DNA of 64,000 nucleotides from Acidobacteriota bacterium (GCA_020845575.1 JADLFL010000008.1:1-64000), one strand, 5' to 3'; positions 41,660 through 51,367 are shown, numbered from the stretch's first letter. The notes: a model not told the origin generated them from the letters alone. Translations and numbers: made by a program.

Positions 41660-43435
41660 ATGTCCAGATCCTTCGTCGGCCGCCGGCTGATGTCACTCGC
41701 CCTCTGCGCCGGTGTCGTCCTCGTGCCGGTGTCCGCACGGACGCAACCCGATACGCGCTCGGCAGACGCACGGCTCCGTGCGCTCTACACCGAGGAGTGG
41801 AACTGGCGGCAGCGTGATCAGGGGCGGCGAGGCGACGAGCCTGGTGAGGCCGGGGCCAGCGACCGTCTGCCGCGTGTCGATGCCGCCTCCCAGGACGCCA
41901 GACTGGCCCATTGGACGCGCACGCTGGAGGCGCTGGACGGCATCCCGTTCGACGAGCTCTCACCCGAAGAGAAGGTGAACGCGCAGGTCCTGCGCGCCTC
42001 GACTCGCGCGCTCGTCAACGACGTGACGTTCCGCGTCCACGAAGCGCCGTTCAACGGCGACACCTTCTTCTGGACCTCGTTCACGCCACGCCAGGGGTTC
42101 GGCACCGCGGACGCGTATCGCGCCTATCTCGGACGCCTCCGCGACGTGCCACGCTACTTCGACGACCAGACCACCAACATGCGGGCCGGCCTCGCGCGCG
42201 GCTTCACCGTGCCGCGCGTGTCGGTGCTCGGACGCGACAAGACCATCGAGCCCTATGTGAAGGGCGACACGACCAATCCGCTGTACGCGCCGTTCACGCA
42301 GATGCCCGCCGTCATTCCGGCGGCCGACCAGGCGACGATGCGCGACGACGCCGCGGCGGTGATCCGGAACGTGGTCGCTCCGGCGTACGACCGGCTCCTC
42401 ACGTTCATGCGCACGGAATACCTGGCCAGGGCACGTACCACCATTGGCGCGAGCGAGATGCCCGAGGGCCACGCGTACTACAAGGCGATGATCGAGAAGT
42501 TCACCACGCTCGACCTGACGGCGAAGGAGATCCACGAGATTGGCCTGAAAGAGGTGGCCCGCATCAAGGCCGAGATGGAGGAGACCAAAGGACGGGCGAA
42601 CTTCACCGGGACACTGGCCGAGTTCTTCGAGTTCCTGCGCACCGATCCGCAGTTCTACGCGAAGACGCCGCGCGAGCTGCTGGCGTACGCGGCTTACGTG
42701 TCGAAGAAGGCCGACTGGAAACTCGCCGAGACCATCGGCTTTCTGCCTCGGCGGCGGCATGGCATCAGGCCGGTTCCCGACGCGATCGCGCCCATCTACA
42801 CCGGCGGGAGGGGCGGCCTCGACGCCTGCCTGATGAACACCTACAACCTGCCCGCACGGCCTCTCTACACACTCGCGGCACTGACGCTGCACGAGTGCAC
42901 GCCTGGGCACAGCTTTCAGGCCGCGCTCGCGCTCGAGGGTCCCGAGCGTCCGCCGTTCCGCCGCGGCACGTCGTTCTCGAGCTACGGCGAAGGCTGGGGG
43001 CTCTACACCGAGTGGCTCGGCACGGTCATGGGCATCTACGAGACGCCCTACGAGGACTTCGGCAGGTTGACGTACGAGATGTGGCGTGCCGCGCGGCTGG
43101 TCATCGATACCGGCATTCACCAGTTCGGATGGACGCGTGAGCAGGCGATGGATTACCTGCGCTCAAACGCCGCGCTCTCGGAGCACGAGATCACCACGGA
43201 GGTCGAGCGCTACATCGCCTGGCCCGGACAGGCGCTCGCCTACAAGCTCGGCGAGATCCAGATCCGCCGCCATCGCCGCGAAGCGGAGGAGAAGCTGGGC
43301 CCGAAGTTCGACCAGCGGCACTTCCACGACATGATCCTCGCGATCGGCTCAGTGCCGCTGCCCGTGCTGGAGGAGCGCGTCGCACAGTTCATCGCGGATG
43401 GCGGCGTGAATCCATCCACGACTTCCAGGCCCTAG
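41660..43435 (+). CDS. DUF885 family secreted protein (metallopeptidase-like)
   Basis: A 591-residue protein. ATG 41660 gives a signal peptide (FVGRRLMSLALCAGVVLVPV). Family blocks are NAQVLRASTRALVNDVTFR, FTVPRVSVLGRDKTIEPYV, MNTYNLPARPLYTLAALTLH, the HECTPGH zinc motif (HExxxGH), SYGEGWGLYTEWLG and YIAWPGQALAYKLGEIQI. DUF885 proteins resemble M32-type carboxypeptidases with the HEx4H/E arrangement and act outside the cytoplasm; substrates are unproven. The TAG stop forms the first repeat unit of the (TAGCTA)5 array. Confidence 0.9.
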   Translation: MSRSFVGRRLMSLALCAGVVLVPVSARTQPDTRSADARLRALYTEEWNWRQRDQGRRGDEPGEAGASDRLPRVDAASQDARLAHWTRTLEALDGIPFDELSPEEKVNAQVLRASTRALVNDVTFRVHEAPFNGDTFFWTSFTPRQGFGTADAYRAYLGRLRDVPRYFDDQTTNMRAGLARGFTVPRVSVLGRDKTIEPYVKGDTTNPLYAPFTQMPAVIPAADQATMRDDAAAVIRNVVAPAYDRLLTFMRTEYLARARTTIGASEMPEGHAYYKAMIEKFTTLDLTAKEIHEIGLKEVARIKAEMEETKGRANFTGTLAEFFEFLRTDPQFYAKTPRELLAYAAYVSKKADWKLAETIGFLPRRRHGIRPVPDAIAPIYTGGRGGLDACLMNTYNLPARPLYTLAALTLHECTPGHSFQAALALEGPERPPFRRGTSFSSYGEGWGLYTEWLGTVMGIYETPYEDFGRLTYEMWRAARLVIDTGIHQFGWTREQAMDYLRSNAALSEHEITTEVERYIAWPGQALAYKLGEIQIRRHRREAEEKLGPKFDQRHFHDMILAIGSVPLPVLEERVAQFIADGGVNPSTTSRP

Positions 43436-43462
43436 CTATAGCTATAGCTATAGCTATAGCTA
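43433..43462. repeat. Hexanucleotide tandem repeat (TAGCTA)5
   Basis: Five exact self-complementary TAGCTA units starting at the stop codon of the DUF885 gene. It is strikingly AT-rich for this genome and can fold into or pair as a long palindrome. It lies between convergent genes and may help termination or be a variable-length repeat. Confidence 0.95.
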
Positions 43463-43634
43463 GATCCGGAAGGCCCGCGCGGGTGAAGCTGTCGATCACA
43501 CGTTCATCGAATACCACGTCCCCCGTCCCGCGCCATGCCGCAGTCACGCGTGGCCAGCTTGGACCTCCATTTGTCCATCCGATTCCATCCGATCTCGGCG
43601 CGAGACGGTCGCCTGCGGCATCGGCTCACACGGT

Positions 43635-44579
43635 TCAGTCGCGCTTCCGCCTGGCGATGATGTCGTCGATGACGGCGACAGGGACGCCGATCTCGCGCTC
43701 CAGGCGCCCGCGGTCGCTCTGCAGCCACGCGTAGTAGTCGTCGTCGATCTCCGGCGTCCATTTCGCGCCGTAGGTCTGCGCGAGCGTGTACCGGCCCTCG
43801 CGGATGCGCTGGATGCGGAACGTGTCGGTCAAGCGAACGGACTCCGAGGCGCGGACGACACGCTCGACCAGGTGCGGGGGAATGAACAGGACGCCGCTCT
43901 CGGTGGCGAGCACGGCGTCACCAGGCAGGACCACGGCCTCGCCGATGCGGATCGGCGCGTTGATGGAGGCCAGCATCATCTCCCTGATGTAGGACGGGTG
44001 CCACGCCTTGACCCAGGCGTTGAAGCCCTCGATCTCGCGCATGCCCGCCAGGTCGCGCGCCGCCCCGAAGAACACCGGGCCGTTGCCCGAGTTCGTGTGG
44101 ATGGCTTGCGCCAGGTTGTCGCCGATGAGCGTGCCGTCCTTCACCTTGCCGAAGCCGTCGGCGACGTAGACGTCGCGCTTCGCCAGCATGTAGATCGGGT
44201 ACTGGTTCATGGCGCCCCGCAACCCCTGCTCGGTGGCGCTGACCTGCATGCGCTTCTCGAGGTCCGGGCTGGCCGGCAGGAAGGCGGCCGTCAGCGCGCG
44301 GCCAATCATCTTCCGATCGGGATGGATGATCTCCCAGCCGCCTTCGTACTTGTTGTGGTAGCCGGCAGACGTCACCGTGCCCCACGCCTCTTCGAGCGAG
44401 ACGTAGGCCAGGCGATCGAGCAGCGCGTCGGGCACGAGCGGACGCCCGTACATGTCGCGTGCGCCCTCCCACTCCTTCGTGTCGAACGCCACACGGTCGG
44501 GGGGTATCAGTTGCACCTGCGCACGCACGGGCCATGCCGTCAGGCCGAGCAGCACGGCGGCCCCGAGCCGTCTCCTCAC
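43635..44579 (-). CDS. Exported RraA-like / demethylmenaquinone methyltransferase-fold protein
   Basis: A 314-residue protein. GTG 44579 is preferred because it gives a compact signal peptide (RRRLGAAVLLGLTAWPVRA) eight bases after the upstream stop; an ATG at 44627 would overlap that gene by 40 bases. RraA-fold blocks are LLDRLAYVSLEEAWGTV, MIGRALTAAFLP, GTLIGDNLAQAIHTNSG, GMREIEGFNAWV, GEAVVLPGDAVLATESGVLF. The RraA/HMG-aldolase group includes class II pyruvate aldolases, which use a metal held by an acidic residue after GD. It probably acts with the upstream enolase-superfamily enzyme on a sugar acid. Confidence 0.8.
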   Translation of the reverse strand: MRRRLGAAVLLGLTAWPVRAQVQLIPPDRVAFDTKEWEGARDMYGRPLVPDALLDRLAYVSLEEAWGTVTSAGYHNKYEGGWEIIHPDRKMIGRALTAAFLPASPDLEKRMQVSATEQGLRGAMNQYPIYMLAKRDVYVADGFGKVKDGTLIGDNLAQAIHTNSGNGPVFFGAARDLAGMREIEGFNAWVKAWHPSYIREMMLASINAPIRIGEAVVLPGDAVLATESGVLFIPPHLVERVVRASESVRLTDTFRIQRIREGRYTLAQTYGAKWTPEIDDDYYAWLQSDRGRLEREIGVPVAVIDDIIARRKRD

Positions 44580-44587
44580 GAACCCGC

Positions 44588-46036
44588 TCAGCTCCACAGC
44601 CGATCCCACGACCGCACTTCGTTCCATTCCGGCGTCGGGTCGAAGAACCCCGTACCGGGCACGAGGCTCGCCTTGACGGCTTCGAGATCGAGCTCGAAGC
44701 CGAGGCCTGGTCCATCGGGTACGCGCGTGTAGCCCTTGTCGAAGACGCCGGAAGTGTCGCCCGCGACCATGTCGTACCACTTCTTCTCGCCGACCGAGTG
44801 GTGCTCCAGGACGCCGAAGTACTGGCTGGCCGCCGCGGCGTGCACCGACGCGTAGAAGCCGACTGGCGACCCCGCGTAGTGGTAGTTGGTCATCACGCCC
44901 TGCTCGGAGGCATAGTCGGTGTTGCGTTTGCTCTCGAGGATCCCGCCCGTCGATCCGAGGTCCGGATGCACGATGTCGACGGCGCGCTTGTCGATCAGCG
45001 GCTTGAACCCCTCGAGCGAGAAGATGTCCTCCCCCGTCTTGGTCGGCGTCGTCGTTGCGTCAGAGATCTCTTTCCAGTCGTCGACGTACATCCAGGGGAT
45101 CAGGTCCTCCATGTACGCGAGCGAGTACTTCTCCATGCGGCGCGCGAGCTTGATGGCCTCGTTCTTGTCGAAGTGTCCTGTGTGGTCGATGCCGAGCTGG
45201 ATCTCGTAGCCGACGTACTCCCGCATCACCGAGACGTACTCCTCCATGCGGTCGAGGCCCTTCTCGGTGATCTGGATGCGCGTGAACGGGTGATCGATCT
45301 GCCCGTAGTCGCCGCTGACGTTCGAGTACTGCGACCGGAGCGCGGGCTCGCCGACGACGGGCCCGTAGGCGCGCGTGTTGACGAGCAGGCCCTCGCCGTG
45401 GCGCAGCGCGAACTCGATCGGCAGGTCCATCTTGAGCGCGGTGTACCCGGCGTCGACGCGCGTGGCCTTCATGCGCTTGCCGAACTCGTGCGGGTCGGGG
45501 GACGCCGTCGTGTCGGCGTAGAGACGGATGCGGTCGCGGTACCGGCCGCCGAGCATCTGGTAGACGGGCACGCCGTAGGCGCGGCCTGCGAGATCCCAGA
45601 GGGCCGTCTCCACGCCCGACACGCCGCCGCCCTGACGGCCGTGATGGCCGAACTGCTTGATGATCTTGAAGATCTTCTCGACGTTGCAGGGGTTCTCGCC
45701 CAGGATGCGGCTCTTGAGCATCAGGGCGTATTGCTTCGGCCCCGCGTCGCGGACTTCGCCGTAACCGGACACGCCCTGGTTGGTGTCGATGCGGATGATC
45801 GGACACCGGAACGGGATGCCCGTGACCTCCGCGATGCGGAGGTCCGTGATCTTCAGCTCCGTCGGAGACGAGGCGCGATTGACCTGCTGGGTGAGGTACT
45901 CGATCTCCCGCTCCGTCTGCCAGGGGTCGCGTGGCGACGGAGTGCCGAGCGCGCCCAGTGTGAGGCCGCCCAGCGTGGCCGCGTTCAGGAACTGACGTCG
46001 TGACGGCTCGTGGCCGCCCTGCTTACCGGAGTCCAT
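44588..46036 (-). CDS. Tat-exported mandelate racemase/muconate lactonizing-family enzyme
   Basis: A 482-residue protein with a twin-arginine signal (EPSRRQFLNAATLGGLTLGA). Enolase-superfamily capping domain (about 60-180) with GYGEVRDAG and SGVETALWDLAGRAYG, then the barrel with YTALKMDLPIEF, LGIDHTGHFD, YMEDLIP, TKTGEDIF and DIVHPDLGSTGG. Metal ligands D, E and E are recognisable; a general-base Lys in KMD fits the racemase/dehydratase type. Members dehydrate or racemise sugar acids. It lies eight bases before the RraA-like gene, so both probably act in periplasmic sugar-acid breakdown. Confidence 0.9.
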   Translation of the reverse strand: MDSGKQGGHEPSRRQFLNAATLGGLTLGALGTPSPRDPWQTEREIEYLTQQVNRASSPTELKITDLRIAEVTGIPFRCPIIRIDTNQGVSGYGEVRDAGPKQYALMLKSRILGENPCNVEKIFKIIKQFGHHGRQGGGVSGVETALWDLAGRAYGVPVYQMLGGRYRDRIRLYADTTASPDPHEFGKRMKATRVDAGYTALKMDLPIEFALRHGEGLLVNTRAYGPVVGEPALRSQYSNVSGDYGQIDHPFTRIQITEKGLDRMEEYVSVMREYVGYEIQLGIDHTGHFDKNEAIKLARRMEKYSLAYMEDLIPWMYVDDWKEISDATTTPTKTGEDIFSLEGFKPLIDKRAVDIVHPDLGSTGGILESKRNTDYASEQGVMTNYHYAGSPVGFYASVHAAAASQYFGVLEHHSVGEKKWYDMVAGDTSGVFDKGYTRVPDGPGLGFELDLEAVKASLVPGTGFFDPTPEWNEVRSWDRLWS

Positions 46037-46217
46037 GGTGCGCTCGTGAATGCAGCCGCCGGCGGGATACCGAAGGTTCGTGGTTGTGGCGGGATGGTAT
46101 CGCCAATCACGTCAGACGTGAACACCCTTCCGCTCCACGCAGCGTTGAACGACCGTCACTGCCAGCTGTCCTCGTCTTCCGCGTCGACAGTGGGTCGAAC
46201 GATAGGGAACGCCGAAG

Positions 46218-47894
46218 CTACTTCCGCCTGGCCTCGACTTCGCGGCCGTTCTGCCGGAGCACGAGGTGCGTCACCTTGCCGTCGGGTCCCCAGACGAACG
46301 TGATCCGCGCCTCCATGACCTTCGGGAAGAACTCCGTTTCGGACAGCGGGAAGATCTCGATCGTGCTCTGGCCGGTGGCCTGCGTGAGCAGGCGGTCGCC
46401 GTCGCGTGTCACCGTCAGGATGAAGTTCGGTCCGAGTTGGTAACTGCCGACGTACCCGTCGTAGATGGAGGGATCGACGCGCACCGCTTCCGGCGCTGCC
46501 GTGGCATCGCCCGTCCGGGTCGACCGCTCCGGCACGTCGGTGCCGTCCGGATACATGAGCAACGCCGTCGCCCGACCGTCGGCGTTGGTCTCGAAGCCGA
46601 GGTGCGTCAGGCTGTTGTCGTAGAAGAACGCGGACGGTGAATAGGGGCGAGCCTCCGTTGGTGAACCGCCCCGCTGCGTGAACAGCTTGCCGCCGTCTGC
46701 CGACACCGTGATGCGTCCGCCCTTGCCTTCGTAGACGCCGACGTAGCGAGCCAGCACCGTCGGATCGACGCTGATTGCCGTGCGCTCGGGAAACGGTGTG
46801 CCAACGGCGATCGCGGCGAGCCGCCTCGCCAGATAGGCCGGCGGGGCCTTCGGGGCATCGCTGTTGGTCAGTACCGCGACGTAGACGCGCTCGGTTGGCA
46901 GGCTCAACGCGAAGGTCGAGAAGCCGTTGATGCCGCCGCCGTGCTCCACGGACTGGTGACCTCGCAGCTGGCGAACCTGCAGCCCATAGCCATAGCCGGT
47001 ACTGGAGCCGTCCTTCAGCGTGTACGGCGTGGCCATCCGCTGCAGCGACGCGGGCTTCAGCAGGATCCCCTTCAGCAGCGCCCCATCCCACTTCGCCAGG
47101 TCGTCGACCGTGGAGACGAGCGACCCTGCCGCGTGCGGCTGCGTCATGCTCAGGAACGGGGCGTTGCGGACGACGCCGTTCTCCTGCGAGTAGCCCTGTG
47201 CTCGCCGCTTGATGATCGGCTCGTTGCTGCCGAAGAACGTGCTGGTCATGCCGAGCGGCTCGAAGATCCGCCTGGTCAGGAAACGCTCGTAGGTCTCGCC
47301 AGACGCCTTCTCGATGACGGCGCCGAGGATGACGTACGCGGAGTTGTTGTAGGCATAGCGTTCCCCGGGCGCAAACTGCATCGGCTCCTTCTTGAACCCA
47401 TCGATGAGTTCCTGCAGCGGCAGATCGGCCCGGATTCTCGTCGGGAACCAGCCGGGTATGGCCGTGTAACTCTGGATCCCCGAGGTGTGCGTGAGCAGGT
47501 GTTCGACCGTGATCACGTGTCCCTGCGTCGGATACCCCGGCAGGTATTTCTCGATGGGATCGGTCAGGGCGACCCTGCCGTCCTCCACGAGCAGCATCAC
47601 CGCAGCAGCCGTGAACTGCTTGGTGATCGAACCGAGGCGGAACACCGTGTCGGGCTGCAATGGCACCCCGAGTTCCATGCTCGCCATGCCGATCGCCTTG
47701 CGATAGACGACCTCGCCATCCCTGACGACGATGGCGGCGGCGCCGGGTTGATCGGCGACGAACACCGAGGTCATGACCGCGTCCAGCTGTGATGCACCGG
47801 TCGGCTGAGCGAGGACGACCGGTGCGGCTGGAGTCGACAGCGTCAGGGTCACGAGCCAGCAGGCGCTGGCCAGGGCAGGCATGGGTCGGATCAT
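46218..47894 (-). CDS. Secreted serine hydrolase of the beta-lactamase/penicillin-binding fold
   Basis: A 558-residue protein with a signal peptide (ALASACWLVTLTLSTPAAPV). The class C-like domain (about 35-370) has SITK (catalytic Ser-x-x-Lys, about 95), YNNSAYV (Tyr-x-Asn, about 195) and HGGGINGF (KTG equivalent). The C-terminal part holds two similar beta-rich repeats (LARYVGVYEGKGGRITVSAD and YDGYVGSYQLGPNFILTVTR), as in DUF3471-type tails. Relatives are esterases, D-amino-acid peptidases or regulators; beta-lactam resistance is not implied. ATG 47894 is preceded by GGAG. Confidence 0.88.
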   Translation of the reverse strand: MIRPMPALASACWLVTLTLSTPAAPVVLAQPTGASQLDAVMTSVFVADQPGAAAIVVRDGEVVYRKAIGMASMELGVPLQPDTVFRLGSITKQFTAAAVMLLVEDGRVALTDPIEKYLPGYPTQGHVITVEHLLTHTSGIQSYTAIPGWFPTRIRADLPLQELIDGFKKEPMQFAPGERYAYNNSAYVILGAVIEKASGETYERFLTRRIFEPLGMTSTFFGSNEPIIKRRAQGYSQENGVVRNAPFLSMTQPHAAGSLVSTVDDLAKWDGALLKGILLKPASLQRMATPYTLKDGSSTGYGYGLQVRQLRGHQSVEHGGGINGFSTFALSLPTERVYVAVLTNSDAPKAPPAYLARRLAAIAVGTPFPERTAISVDPTVLARYVGVYEGKGGRITVSADGGKLFTQRGGSPTEARPYSPSAFFYDNSLTHLGFETNADGRATALLMYPDGTDVPERSTRTGDATAAPEAVRVDPSIYDGYVGSYQLGPNFILTVTRDGDRLLTQATGQSTIEIFPLSETEFFPKVMEARITFVWGPDGKVTHLVLRQNGREVEARRK

Positions 47895-48003
47895 GGTGGG
47901 CTCCAGTGTCGCGCCGGGGAGCTGGACCGGCGGGATCTCGCAGTACCTACGTCGAGGGCGGTCGTTCGGTTCTCTGGCGTGTCAGAGTGCCGAATCGGCG
48001 TCC

Positions 48004-49206
48004 GTGATATCTAGTCAGGAGGTGCGTAAGCTTCTCCTTCTGACACTCCTCATCACCGCCGCGGTCGGGTTCGCGACGACGCAACCCGCGGCGCAGCCGC
48101 CGCACATCGTGGAGATGGCCGGGTCGCGGCACATCCTGATGCGGTGGTCCGATGGCACCGTCTCGGGCATGGGCGACAACCGCGTCGGTCAGCTTGGGCA
48201 GCCGAGGACGGCGAGCCTCACGTTCGAGGCACCAGTGCGGATCGCGCTGCCGGGCAAGGCCATTCAGGTGATGGCGTCGAACCAGACGTCGTATGCCGTG
48301 CTCGAAGACGGCACGGTGTGGGCCTGGGGCTTCGGGCGCAACGGCGAGCTCGGCGTCAGGCTCACCGGCGCGGAGCATCGTCATGTACCGGGGAAAGTGA
48401 GCGGGTTGAGCGATGTCGTCGGCATCTCCGCGAAGGAGCACGAGGCGATGGCCGTGCTTGCCGATGGCAGCGTGCGCGCGTGGGGACAACCGCCGGCCGC
48501 GATCGCGGGTGGGCGTCGCGTCGACATCGGCATTCACGCGCCGTTCGTCGTGCAGGGACTCAGCGACATCGTCCGCATCGACAGTGGGTCGCGCCATGGC
48601 CTCGCGTTGACGCGCGATGGCCGTCTCATGGCGTGGGGCCAGAACACCCTCGGGCAGTTGGGGCTCGGACGTGTGTCGAAGCTCGAAACGCCCACGGAGA
48701 TCCCGTCGCTGACGAACGTGGTCTCCATGGCGCGCGTCGTCGGATCCGGTGTCGCCGTGACGGGCGATGGCCGCGTGTGGACGTGGGGGCACAACGGCCA
48801 GGCCGGTCTCGGCAACGGCGAACGCGCCGACACGATGGATCCCGGACAGCCCGACCCGAAACCGGTTGCCGGTATCACCGACGCCGTGGAGGTCAAGGTC
48901 GGCTCCGACATGGGACGCCAGATCATCGTGCGGCGTCGCAACGGCAGCCTCATCGCCTGGGGTAACACGGACTGGGGTCAGCTCGGGACGGGTGGCGTGG
49001 CGTTCCAGCCGCGGCCGACGCCGATCACGCTGGCCAACGTCGCCGGCTACTGGCCGTTCGGCATCCAGACGTTCGCGCGCACGAACGACGGCGCGATGTG
49101 GTTCTGGGGCGATGACTTCACCGGACTGGCGCTGACGGGCGTCAAGCGCAATCAACGCGCGCCCGTGCGCGTGCCGCTGGAGAAGTTCCGACCGGCGACG
49201 CAGTAG
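48004..49206 (+). CDS. Secreted RCC1-repeat protein
   Basis: About 400 residues with a hydrophobic signal (LLLLTLLITAAVGFA). At least six RCC1/BNR-type blades of about 50 residues are visible: DGTVSGMGDNRVGQLG, DGTVWAWGFGRNGELG, DGRLMAWGQNTLGQLGLG, DGRVWTWGHNGQAGLGNG, NGSLIAWGNTDWGQLGTGG and NDGAMWFWGDDFTG. They would form a seven-bladed propeller. Bacterial RCC1 proteins are mostly uncharacterised and probably bind partners. The start is uncertain: GTG 48004 or GTG 48022, which has AGGAG directly adjacent and thus too close. Confidence 0.85.
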   Translation: MISSQEVRKLLLLTLLITAAVGFATTQPAAQPPHIVEMAGSRHILMRWSDGTVSGMGDNRVGQLGQPRTASLTFEAPVRIALPGKAIQVMASNQTSYAVLEDGTVWAWGFGRNGELGVRLTGAEHRHVPGKVSGLSDVVGISAKEHEAMAVLADGSVRAWGQPPAAIAGGRRVDIGIHAPFVVQGLSDIVRIDSGSRHGLALTRDGRLMAWGQNTLGQLGLGRVSKLETPTEIPSLTNVVSMARVVGSGVAVTGDGRVWTWGHNGQAGLGNGERADTMDPGQPDPKPVAGITDAVEVKVGSDMGRQIIVRRRNGSLIAWGNTDWGQLGTGGVAFQPRPTPITLANVAGYWPFGIQTFARTNDGAMWFWGDDFTGLALTGVKRNQRAPVRVPLEKFRPATQ

Positions 49207-49376
49207 TCGCTGGCGCTCAGCGCACGGCTGCTGTCGTCTCGCGTGCCGCGTGCATCAGGTGGACGCAGCCGAGGCGAGATCCCGAGCATCATGGGCCATC
49301 GATTCTGTCTTTTCAGACGAGTCGTGGCGGCGCCGCTCGGTGCCCCGGCCAGCGTGGGCGCGTGTATACTCCGACC

Positions 49377-50000
49377 ATGTCGCCGCGGTCTGTATCGCCC
49401 GTGGAGTCCGCACACGCGGCGGTCGTCCCGGCGGACGCCATCATCGTGCTCGAGAACGTGACATGGGCCGACTACCAGCGGCTGCTCGAGATTCGCGGTG
49501 AGCGCGCCGTGCCTCGCCTCACCTACGTCAAGGGAGTCCTGGAACTCATGACCCCGTCGCGTCCGCACGAGTCGATCAAGTCGATGATCGGACGGCTTGT
49601 CGAGGCGTGGTGCTTCGAACACGACGTGGCGATCAGCCCGTACGGATCGTGGACGCACGAGAGCAAGGACGCCGAGCGTGGGATCGAGCCGGACGAGTGC
49701 TACGTCCTCGGTGATGTCGACGACCCGGACCGCTGCGATCTGGCCATCGAGGTGGTCTGGAGCACGGGCGGCGTGAGCAAGCTCGACGCCTACCGGCCGC
49801 TCGGCGTGCAGGAGGTGTGGTTCTGGCGGAACGGCAGGATCGAGGTCTACGGCCTCCGCGACACCGGGTACGTCCAACTGCCCGGAAGCGACGTCCTGCC
49901 AGGCATCGACCTCGATCAACTCGTCCGCTTCATCGACATCAAGCCGATGACGCGAGCCGTGCGTGAGTACCGTGCGATGCTGCGCGCATCGCGCGCCTGA
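49377..50000 (+). CDS. Uma2 family protein (DUF820, endonuclease-like fold)
   Basis: A 207-residue protein with the DUF820/Uma2 pattern: VTWADYQRLLEIRGERAVPR, YVKGVLELMTPSRPHE, GIEPDECYVLG, CDLAIEVVWSTGGVSKLDAY, GVQEVWFWRNGRIEVY. The PD-(D/E)xK-like residues E, D and E-x-V are present. The family is abundant in Cyanobacteria and some Acidobacteriota; nuclease activity is predicted from fold, not proven. ATG 49377 lies six bases after TATACT (49365-49370), so the message is probably leaderless. Confidence 0.88.
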   Translation: MSPRSVSPVESAHAAVVPADAIIVLENVTWADYQRLLEIRGERAVPRLTYVKGVLELMTPSRPHESIKSMIGRLVEAWCFEHDVAISPYGSWTHESKDAERGIEPDECYVLGDVDDPDRCDLAIEVVWSTGGVSKLDAYRPLGVQEVWFWRNGRIEVYGLRDTGYVQLPGSDVLPGIDLDQLVRFIDIKPMTRAVREYRAMLRASRA

Positions 50001-50074
50001 AGCGGCCTGGCCGCGTCTGGCTACATCGGTTTTCCGAACCAGTCGACACCTCGCCAACACCTTCGGCTCTCCGT

Positions 50075-51367
50075 TCAGCTTCTGCACGAGGCCACCGTCG
50101 TCTCGCGCGCCGCGCGCATCAGGTAGACGAGGTACGCGGCGCTGGTACCCACGCCTGCCATGAGCACCGTCGATGCCAGGCGGATCGACGCGACATCTTC
50201 GGCCGCAAGTCCCCACGCGAGCCACGGCACGCCGATCGTCCACAACACGAAGATGGGCCGCGCGAATCGCGCAGTGGGCAACTCGTTGGCCGCACGCACC
50301 GGCGGCTGCCCGTCGAGCGCGGCCATCGCGCGGTAGTACGCATACAGCGGCACCAGCCGGCCCTGGATGCCGACGACGATCTGCGCGATGAATCCCACGA
50401 GCCCTGCCACGCCGTAGATCCACGCGACGCGAGTCGGTTCAGGCCCGGACGCCAGGAGCGACAGCGTCACACCGAGCCCCACCGCGACGATCAGCCACAC
50501 GAACGCCACGTGCGTCTGCCACGTCGACCAGTCGCGCGACGGCAACGCCGGAGGCCTGGGCACCTTCTGGCGCACGACCGCGCGCATGTGACTGATGAAG
50601 CTCGCGAGGCCGGCAACAATCAGCAACGCGCCGACGGGCAGCCACGCCGGCCACGCCAGCCACGTGACGACCAGCGCACCGAGGCCGAGTTCGATCAGGA
50701 CGGCACTCATCGCCAGACGCGATCCTGTCGGCATCCTCGCGGGCAGGAACATCGGCACGAGTCGATACGCCAGACCGATCACCATCATCAGCGGCCAGCC
50801 GATCGCGGCCAGGTGCGCGTGCGCGAACGCCGCTGCACGAGGCGACAAGCCGAACCATCCGTAAGCGCGATCGAACCCGATCGCCATGCCCAATCCAGAC
50901 GCGGTCGAGAAGTTCAGGAATGCGAGTGCCACGTGCAGCAGGACGGGCCACGGCGCCGTCGCGCGGCGCATGACGAGCACCGAGCGGCTGCCGAGCCAGA
51001 CCACCGCCAGGACAGCGAGCAGGCCGCCCCACGCCATCGCCGCGTACTGCCCGATCCAGAAGTGCGTCACCATGCCGCTGGATCCGACGAGGAACGCGAC
51101 AAACAGCAGCCAGTCGGGCCACCGCACCGGCAAGGGCATCCCCAGCGCCAGCGGCGCGACGATGTAGAAGGCGCCGAGGATGGAACCGGTGATCCAGGCA
51201 AGCGTCACCAGGTGGACGATCGCCACCATGCGCGGGTGCAGGAAGTAGCCGCCGGGCAGCGCCGGATCGAGCACCAGCACGAGAAGCGCCAGCGCCAGGC
51301 CGGCGTGCGCCCAGGCGAAGTACGCCAAGGGCAACGCCGACGAGGGCGTGAGCGCCTGCCGGTTCAT
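50075..51367 (-). CDS. Polytopic membrane protein with conserved histidines (NnrS/oxidase-subunit-I-like)
   Basis: A 430-residue protein with about 12 transmembrane segments. Conserved histidines occur in HPRMVAIVHLVTLAWITGS, VTHFWIGQYAAM, LLHVALAFLNF and FAHAHLAAIGWPLMMVIGLA, a pattern like haem- or copper-binding membrane proteins of the NnrS or haem-copper oxidase subunit I type. Neither family can be assigned with certainty. It could be a haem-containing sensor, transporter or quinol/nitric-oxide-linked protein. It overlaps the upstream cupin gene by four bases (ATGA), indicating translational coupling. Confidence 0.7.
   Translation of the reverse strand: MNRQALTPSSALPLAYFAWAHAGLALALLVLVLDPALPGGYFLHPRMVAIVHLVTLAWITGSILGAFYIVAPLALGMPLPVRWPDWLLFVAFLVGSSGMVTHFWIGQYAAMAWGGLLAVLAVVWLGSRSVLVMRRATAPWPVLLHVALAFLNFSTASGLGMAIGFDRAYGWFGLSPRAAAFAHAHLAAIGWPLMMVIGLAYRLVPMFLPARMPTGSRLAMSAVLIELGLGALVVTWLAWPAWLPVGALLIVAGLASFISHMRAVVRQKVPRPPALPSRDWSTWQTHVAFVWLIVAVGLGVTLSLLASGPEPTRVAWIYGVAGLVGFIAQIVVGIQGRLVPLYAYYRAMAALDGQPPVRAANELPTARFARPIFVLWTIGVPWLAWGLAAEDVASIRLASTVLMAGVGTSAAYLVYLMRAARETTVASCRS

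Noticed and set aside
46218-47894. Beta-lactam resistance gene
   Set aside because: SxxK, YxN and HGG occur widely in esterases and peptidases of this fold; the double C-terminal repeat is not a feature of clinical beta-lactamases.
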